This document shows positions 45,901 to 54,900 of a stretch of DNA of 64,000 bases, in pieces. Position numbers and translations under genes: made by a program. The notes under the pieces were generated by a model, which made no database searches, was not told the DNA's origin, and worked only from the letters and a program-made list of their open reading frames with translations. Each line of letters starts with the position of its first letter. Position 1 is the stretch's first letter. Source of the stretch: Limnohabitans_A sp048020265 (GTDB lineage: Bacteria; Pseudomonadota; Gammaproteobacteria; Burkholderiales; Burkholderiaceae_C); the NCBI RefSeq assembly GCF_048020265.1, contig NZ_CP171843.1, positions 2,976,001 through 3,040,000 of the forward strand. Reading direction: 5' to 3'.

Positions 45901-48900
45901 GTGATGGTCCAGTTGCCACTGTCATCGGCCGTGCCTGTACCAACCACGGTGGTGCCGTCGTACAGCGTGACGGTGCTGCCCGCTTCTGCTATGCCACGGA
46001 AAGTGGGCGTGGTGTCGTTGGTGCTGCCGTTGTGGGCCAAGGCGTCGGTCACAGGTGCCACGTCGTCGTTGGCGCTGACGATGAGCGGAATGTCGGGCGC
46101 GGTGGTGTCGACGGTCGCACTGCCGCTGCCTTGGGCGCTGGTGTTGCCAGCGGTGTCAACGATGTGCGCGGTCACCGCCAAGGTGCTGCCGTCGGCCGGC
46201 TTGGCGAAGCTGGTGGTGACGTAGCCGTTGGTCACATCGGTATCGTTCAATGTGATGGTGCGCGTTGCAGTGCCATCGGTGATGACGACCTGATCGCCGA
46301 CGTTGACGGTTCCTGTCCAGCTGACTTGGACGCCGACGTTGGCGCCCGCGCCCTCGGTGGCGTCGATGGTGCCGTCGTTGTTGACGTCGGTGGTGATTTC
46401 CACAGTGGGTGCCACGCCGTCATTGGGCACACCGGTGTCGATGGTCAGAACATGCGTGGTGCTGCCGTTGGCACCGTAGCTGCTGACCACAGCATCGGTC
46501 GCGGCTTGAACGACGGTGGCTTTGAGGGTGTAGCGGCCATCGGCCAGGGTTTGCGAGGTGTCGTCCCACGCCCAGTTGGCACCGTTGGCCGTGGCGTAGC
46601 CGCTGTAGACGACGGCATTGCTGCTGTCGACGACCTCGATCTTGAGCTTTTCTGTGGTGGCGTTGAAGCCTGTGGGCAGCTTGCCGCTGTAGATGAGTGT
46701 GGCGTCGTGGGTGACGAAGTCGCTGGTGCCCACGCCCGTATCGGCAGAAATGGTGGTGATGGTGACCGGAGTGATGATGTTGACGATCACGGGCAGATCG
46801 ACCAGCACTTGCGCGCCAGTGGTGCTGTGGTCATAGACCTTGTAGGTGTGCTCAATGGCATCTACACCCATGACAGTGACCTGGCCCTTGTAGTCCCACT
46901 GGCCCGTCAGACCGGTGTTGCCGACCACGCCGCCCAGACCGGTGACGCCGTCGTTGAGCAGTGCGTTGAGGTTCAGTGTGTCGGTGTTGGTGCCGTTGAC
47001 CACGAACTGCACCTTGCCTGTGCTTTGGGTGGAGCCGGTTGCAGCCACCGAGCCATCGGCTGTTTGCACAGTGGAGGAAAAGCTGTAACCGCTCATGGTG
47101 GTGGCGTTGGCACCACCGAGCGAGAGCACGTCGTTGGCCGACATCGTGACGGTCGAATCGCCTTGCAAGGTGAAGACTTCGACTTCCTGAATGGCTTTGA
47201 CCGTCTGGTTGTGGGTCAGCACTTCGAGGTCGAGCGTGGTGTTGGCCGCGAGCACAAGCGTGTCAATGCCTGTGCCGCCGACGATGAGGCCGCCGCCAGC
47301 TAGGATGCTTTGCAGGTTGGTGATGGTGGCAGTGATGCCGTCGTTGCCATCCAGGGCGTTGCGAACGCCGCCGGTGTAGCTGAGCGTGTCGGCGGTGGTG
47401 GTGGCGCCAGCGGAGCCGGCGACCGCGCTGCCCAGCGTGACGGTTTGCGTCTGCTCGCTGCCCGCGTTGCCTGCGGCATCGACCACTTTGGCGGTGTAAG
47501 TCCAGCCGGCGGTGTAATCGCTTGGGTCGGTGATGACCCAGGCGGTACTGCCCGTGGCGACGGTGGCGTAACCGATGAAGTTGCCATTGCTGTAAACGGC
47601 CAGTTGCTCCCCTGTGCCCAGCACAGTGCTGAGCGTGCCGCTGACCAGGCGACCGCCGCTGGCGTTGTCGGTGGTCCAGTCGGCGTTGGCGGTCCCGCTG
47701 CCGCTGTCCTTGGTCATGGACGTGAATTGCACCGTCTGCGTGGGCACGGTGGCGTCCACGGTGAAGTTCCAGGCGCTGCTGGCGCTGTCGGTGTTGCCCG
47801 CGGCGTCGGTGGCCTGGGCGGTGATGCTGTAGGCACCGTCAGCCAGGGTCGGGGCGATGAAGGTCCAGTCGCCGTTGGCGTCGGCCGTGGTGGTGCCGAG
47901 CACGGTGCCGTCGTTGTACAGCGTGACGGTGCTGCCTGCCTCGGCCGTGCCACGGAAAGTGGGCGTGGTGTCGTTGGTGCTGCCGTTGTCAGCGACGGTG
48001 CCTTGGACCGGATCGACATTGTCGGTCACGCTGGTGATCGTCGGGATACCGGGCGGGGTGGTGTCGACGGTGACGGAGTAGGGGCTGCTGCTGTCGCTGG
48101 TATTGCCTGCAGCATCGGTGGCCGTGGCGGTGACGTTGTAGGTACCTTCTGTCAGCGGGGTCGTCGGCGTGAAGCTCCAGTCACCGTTGGCATTGGCCAC
48201 CACGGTACCGAGCACGGTGGTGCCGTTGTAGAGCGTGACGGTGCTGCCCGCTTCTGCCTTGCCGGTGAAGGTGGGTGTGGTGTCGTTGGTGCTGCCGCCA
48301 GGGGCGACGTTGCCGAAAACAAGGGCTACGTCATCCTGTACGCCATCGATGACAGGTGCGTCAGGGGCCATGGCATCGACGGTGAGATGCAGTGCTGGGC
48401 TCGGGTCGCTTTCGTTGCCGGCAGCGTCCGTCAGGGTGTAACTCAGGGTGTGCGGACCATCGGCCAGCGGTGCGGTCGGCGTCAGCGTGCCGGTGGCCGG
48501 GTTGTAGTTGGCGGGCGTCAGCACGCCGTCTACATACAACTTGGGCGTGTCGGTCGGGTGGGTGCCAATGTTCAGGCCCGGTGTGGTGTCGTCGGTGACA
48601 GACGCGCTGCTGACAGCACTTTGCAGGTCACCGGTGTTGTCGGCGTAGCTGATCGCCGCCGCCGGGGTGGCCGGTGCAAGGGTGTCGACCACGAGTGTGA
48701 GCGCGGCACTCTGGCCGCTTTCGTTGCCAGCGGCGTCCGTGAGGGTGTAGGCGAGCGCGTGCGTGCCGTCACCCAGTGGCGTGGTGGGCGTGAGCACGCC
48801 GTTGACGTAGCTGGCATCCACCTTGACGCCATCGACATACAGGCTGGGCGTGGTGCCTTCAGGCACCGTGCCAATGTTCAGGCCCGGTGCGGTGTCGTCC

Positions 48901-51900
48901 GTGGTCAGTGCGGTGCTGGCGGGGTTCTGCAGGGAGCCGATGTTGTCGACGTAGGTGGTCGGCGCAGCGGGGGTGTCTGGGGCGAGGGTGTCGACCCTGA
49001 GGCTGAGTGACGGGCTCTGAGCGCTTTCGGTGCCTGCGGCGTTGGTCAGGGTGTAGCTCAGTTCGTGTGGGCCATCGGCCAGCGGCATGGTGGGTGTGAG
49101 CACGCCGTTGACGTAGGTGGCGTCCACTTTTTGGCCGTCGACGTACAGGCTGGGCGCAGTGCCCGCAGGCACGGTGCCGATGTTCAGACCCGGCGTGTCG
49201 TCGTCGGTGACGGTTGCACTGCTGGTGGTGCTCTGGACGCTGCCGATGTTGTCGGCATAGCCGCTCGGCACAGCAGGGGTCGTCGGCACCGAGGTGTCCA
49301 CCGTGAGGTTGAGCGCAGGGCTTGGGTCGCTTTCGTTGCCGGCGGCGTCGGTCAGGGTGTAACTCAGTGTGTGCGGACCATTGGCCAGTGGTGTAGTTGG
49401 CGTCAGCGTGCCGGTGGCCGGGTCGTAGGTGGCGTCCACTTTTTGGCCGTCAACGTACAGGGCGGGCGTGTCGGTCAAGCCGGTGCCCACGTTCAGGCTC
49501 GGGGTGGTGTCATTGGTGTTGGGCGCTGTGCTGGTGGCGTTGAGCACCGGCGCTGCGTTGTCGTTGTAGCTGGTGGGCGCGGCTGGCGTGGCCGGGGCGG
49601 TGGTGTCCAAGACGAAACCGGTGGCGGTGCTGGTCGGACTGGAATTGCCCGCAGCATCGGTCACGGTGGCGCTGGCGCTGTAGTTGCCGTCGGCGTAACT
49701 GCCGTTGGCGCCGCTGATGTCTTGCACCGGGATGGTGACGGTGGCCGTACCTGCCGTGACGTCGTTGGGCGTGACCGTGTAGTTGACGGTGCTGGTGGTG
49801 TTGTCCGGGTGAATCACCGTCAGCGTGATGGTGTCACCGGCCACGGTGCCGGTGGGCAGTGTGATTTGCGTTTGCACGCCGTCAGACGCTTCTTGGGCGT
49901 TGATGCCGCTGGCGGCTTCGGCCATGGCGACGACCGGGGTCGGGGTCGTACCCGGGGTGCCGTCCGGGTTGTAGCCCGGCGCGGTGGTGTCCACGTTGAG
50001 CTTGAGCGTACCGCTGGGCTCACTTTCGTTGCCGGCGACATCGGTGAGGGTGTACGTGAGGTCGTGCAGACCATCGGTGAGCGGGGTCACCGGCGTCAGG
50101 GTGCCGGTGACTGGATCGTAGATGGCCTCCACTTTTTGACCATCGACGTACAGGCTCGGTGTGTCGGTGAGCCCGGTGCCGATGTTCATGCCCGGTGTGG
50201 TGTCGTTGGTGGTGGGCGCCGTGCTGTTGGGGTTGACGACCGCGGCGACATCGTCGGCGTAGCGGGTGGGCGTGGCCGGAGTGTCGGGCGCGGTGGTGTC
50301 GAGCGTGAGGTTGCCGCTGCCGTCCGTGCTGTTGCCGGCGGCGTCGGTGCTGCTCAGGGTGATGTTTTTGAGGCCATCCGAGCCGAGGTTGAAGCTGCCG
50401 GATGTGGGCGTAGCGACTCCGGTGTCCAGGCTCCAGGCGCCGGCGCTGTTGGCGGTGACCTGGTAGGTGGCGCCGCCCACGGTGACGGTGACGGTGCTGC
50501 CAGCTTCAGCCGTGCCGGTGAGGACCGGCGTGGTGTCGTTGGTGGTTTGTGGGTTGACGGTTGGTACCACAGGGGCTGTGGTGTCGATGGTGAAGTTCAG
50601 CGGCGCCGATTGGCCGCTGGTGTTGCCCAGGGTGTCTGTGCCCTGCGTGGTGATGCTGTGCGCGCCTTCAGTGAGCGGGATGGCCGGTGTGAAACGCCAG
50701 GTGCCGTCCCCACCCGCCGTGGTCGTGCCAATCAGCGTGCCGTTGTCAAAGACATTGACTGTTGCGCCCGGCTCGGTGGTGCCGCTGAGGGTGGGGGTGG
50801 TGTCGTTGGTGCTGGTGCCGCTGGTGATGAGGCCAGTGACCGAGCTTTGCTCGTCGGTGGCTGTGAACGCGGGGGCGTCGGGCGCGGTGGTGTCGAGCGT
50901 GAGGCTGCCGCTGCCGTCCGTGCTGTTGCCGGCGGCGTCGGTGCTGCTCAGGGTGATGTTTTTGAGGCCATCCGAGCCGAGGTTGAAGCTGCCCGATGTG
51001 GGCGTAGCGACTCCGGTGTCCAGGCTCCAGGCGCCGGCGCTGTTGGCGGTGACCTGGTAGGTGGCGCCGCCCACGGTGACGGTCACAGTGCTGCCAGCTT
51101 CGGCTGTGCCTGTGATGACCGGCGTGGTGTCGTTGGTGGTTTGTGGGTTGACGGTGGGCGCGTCGGGCGCCGTGGTGTCAACCGTGAAATTGACCGGGGT
51201 GCTGGACGGGCCTTCGTTGCCGGCCGTGTCGGTGGCGGTGGTGGTGATGCTGTGTGCGCCATCGGCCAGCGGCGTGGTCGGCGTGAAACGCCAGCTGCCG
51301 TCGCTGCCCGCCGTGGCGGTGCCAATGGGCGTGCCGTTGTCGTAGATTGTGATGGTCGAGCCTGGCTCGGCGGTGCCGCCAAAGCTGGGTGTGGTGTCGT
51401 CGGTGCTGCCGTCGTAAGAAATAGCCCCTTGGTTTGCACCGGCGTTGTCGGTGGCGCTGTTGCTGGGTGCGCTGGGGGCTGCCGTGTCCAGTGTGAACGG
51501 GGTGCTGCCGCTGGCGGGACTGGCGTTGCCGGCGGCATCGGTGACGGTGGCGCTGACGCTGTAGTTGCCGTCGGCGTAATTGCCGTTGGCAGCGCTGATG
51601 TCTTGCACCGGGATGGTGACGGTGGCCGATTGGGCCGTGACGTCGTTGGGCGTGACCGTGTAGTTAACGGTGCTGGTGCTGCCGTCGGGACGGGTCACCG
51701 TCAGCGTGACGGTGTCGCCGGCCACGGTGCCGGTGGGCAGTGTGATTTGCGTTTGCACGCCGTCAGACGCTTCTTGGGCGTTGATGCCGCTGGCGGCCTC
51801 GGCCATCGCCAGGCTTGGTGCGGCCGTGGCTTGGGTGTCGACGGTGAAGATCAACGCTTCGCTGGATGGACCTTCATTGCCCGCTGTGTCGGTGGCGGTG

Positions 51901-54900
51901 GTGGTGATGCTGTGTGCGCCATCGGCCAGCGGCGTGGTCGGCGTGAAACGCCAGCTGCCGTCGCTGCCCGCCGTGGCGGTGCCGATCGGTGCGCCGTTGT
52001 TGTAGATCGTGATGGTCGAGCCTGGCTCGGCGGTGCCGCTAAAAGTCGGCGTGGTGTCGTCCGTGGTGCCGTTGGACGCCATGGCCCCTTGGTTTCCACC
52101 GGCGTTGTCGGTGGCGCTGTTGCTGGGCGCGCTGGGCGCAGCGGTGTCGAGGCTGAAGCTGGTGGGCACACTGCCCGGGCTTTGGTTGCCCGCTGCATCG
52201 GTCACCGTGGCGCTGACGGTGTAACTGCCGTCGGCATACTGTCCGTTGGCACTGAGATCAGCGGCTGGGATGGTGACGGTGGCCGTGGCGGGATTGGCCG
52301 CGACATCGTTGGCCGTCACTGTGTAGGCGAGCGTGTGGGTGCCACTCGGGCCAGTGACCGTGAGTGTGACGGTGTCGCCCACCACGGTGCCTGTCGGCAG
52401 GGTGACTTGCGCTTGCACGCCATCGCTGGCTTCGGCCGCGCTGACACCATTCGCTGCTTCGGCCATCGTCAGAGTTGGTGCCCCTGGTACGTTGGTGTCA
52501 ACCGTGAAATTGACCGGAGTGCTGGACGGGCCTTCGTTGCCGGCCGTGTCGGTGGCGGTGGTGGTGATGCTGTGTGCGCCATCGGCCAGCGGCGTGGTCG
52601 GCGTGAAACGCCAGCTGCCGTCGCTGCTCGCCGTGGCGGTGCCAATGGGCGTGCCGTTGTCGTAGATTGTGATGGTCGAGCCTGGCTCGGCGGTGCCGCC
52701 AAAGCTGGGTGTGGTGTCGTCGGTGCTGCCGTTGGACGAAATAGTCCCTTGCGCCGTGCCGGTGTTGTCGGTGGCGCTGTTGCTTGGGGCGCTGGGGGCT
52801 GTCGTGTCCAGTGTGAACGGGGTGCTGCCGCTGGCGGGACTGGCGTTGCCGGCGGCATCGGTGACGGTGGCGCTGACGCTGTAGTTGCCGTCGGCGTAAT
52901 TGCCGTTGGCAGCGCTGATGTCTTGCACCGGGATGGTGACGGTGGCCGATTGGACCGTGACGTCGTTGGCCGTCACGGTGTAGGTGACGGTGCTGGTGCT
53001 GCCGTCGGGACGGGTCACCGTCAGCGTGACGGTGTCGCCGGCCACGGTGCCGGTGGGCAGTGTGACTTGCGTTTGCACGCCATTGACGGCTTCAACCGCA
53101 TTCACGCCATCTAAAGCTTCGGCCATCGCCACCAATGGGGTCGGAATACTGCCGAAGGTGCCGTCGGGGTTGGTGCCTGGCGGGATGGTGTCTACCGTGA
53201 AACTCAGCGGCACCGAGGGCGTGCCGGTACCCGACGCGTTGGTCACCGTGGTGGTGATGTCATGTGCGCCATCGACCAAGGGCGTGGTCGGCGTGAAACT
53301 CCAGGCGCCGTCACTGCCCACCGCCGCGGTACCGATCAGTTGACCCTTGTCGAAAATGTTGACCATGTCGCCATCAGTCAGGTCGCCGCCCCTGAAAGTG
53401 GGCTTGGTGTCGTTGGTCGTGGCGCCGTTGGCGATGGCGCTGGCCACCGGATTCACATCGTCGGTGGCCATGAAGTCTGGGGCGGTGGTGGTCAGCGTGA
53501 AGGCACTGCTGTCGCTGGCCGGGCTGGCATTGCCCGCAGCATCCGTGACAGTCGCCGTCACACCGTAGGTGCCGTCGACGTAATGGCCATCGGCATTCAG
53601 GCGGGTGGCCGGAATGGTGACGGTGGCGGTCTGCGCTGCGATGTCGATTCGCGTGACGGTGTAGACCACCGTGCTGGTGGTGTTGTCGGGATGGGTCACC
53701 GTGAGCGTGATGGTGTCACCGGCCAGTGTGCCGGTTGGTAGCGCGACTTGTGTTTGCACGCCGTCGACGGCCTCGGTGGCGCTGACATCGCCTGTGGCTT
53801 CGGCCATGGACAGGGTCGGCGCAGCCGTTGGGGTGGTGTCGATGGTGAACGGCAGGGGTGCGGAGAAACCGCTGGTGTTCCCAGCCGTATCGGTGATGCT
53901 GGTGGTGATGCTGTGCGCGCCTTCGGCCAGTGGGGTGGTGGGCGTGAGGCGCCAGGTGCCGTCGCTGCCCGCTGTGGCGGTGCCAATCGGATTGCCGTTG
54001 TCGTAGATCGTGATGGTGGCGCCCGGTTCGGTCGTGCCGCTGAAAGTCGGGGTCGTGTCGTTGGTGTTGTCCCCGGCATTGACGGTGCCACTGATCGGCA
54101 AGGCGTCGTCGGCCGTGGTGAAGCCGGGTGCGTTGGGCGCGGTGGTGTCGAGAGTGAAAGTTACGGCGGCGCTCGTCGGTGCCTGGTTGCCTGCGGCATC
54201 GGTCACCGTGGCGCTGACGGTGTAGTTGCCGTCGGCATACTCGCCGTTGGCGCTGAGGTTTTGGGCCGGAACGGTGACGCTGGCTGTGCCTGCTGAGAGG
54301 TCTTCCGGTGTGACGGTGTAGGTCACGAGGTGCGTGCCACTCGGTCCATTCACGGTCAGCGTGAGGGTGTCGCCCGCCACGGTGCCGATTGGCAGCGTGA
54401 CTTGCGTTTGCACGCCATCAATGGCTTCAGCACTGCTCACAGCGTTTGCCGCTTCTTCAATCGCCAGACCTGGCGTGCCCGGGAGGGTGGTGTCGATGTT
54501 GAACGGTAAAGGCGCGGAAGTGCCGCTGGTGTTGCCCGCCGTGTCGGTGGCGGTGGTGGTGATGCTGTGAGTGCCTTCGGCCAGTGGCGTGGTCGGCGTG
54601 AAACGCCAGGTGCCGTCGCTGCCCGCCGTGGTGGTGCCAATCAGCGTGCCCTGGTCGTAAATCCTGACGGTGGCGTCGGGTTCGGCCGTGCCGCTGAAAG
54701 TTGGCGTGGTGTCGTTGGTGGTCGCACCGCTGAGGATGGCACCCGTGATCGGGGCCAGGTCGTCGGTGACCGTGAACGTGGGTACGCTGGGCGCGGCGGT
54801 GTCGAGTGTGAAAGTCGCGGGGGCGCTCGCCGTGCTTCGGTTGCCCGCAGCATCGGTCACGGTGGCGCTGATGCTGTAGGCACCGTCGATCGCTTGGCCA

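Noticed and set aside
49065..53114. 1,349-codon open frame on the plus strand inside the giant gene
   Set aside because: Its internal repetition mirrors the Ig-like repeats of the other strand and it has no start signal or recognisable domain, so it is a shadow frame.
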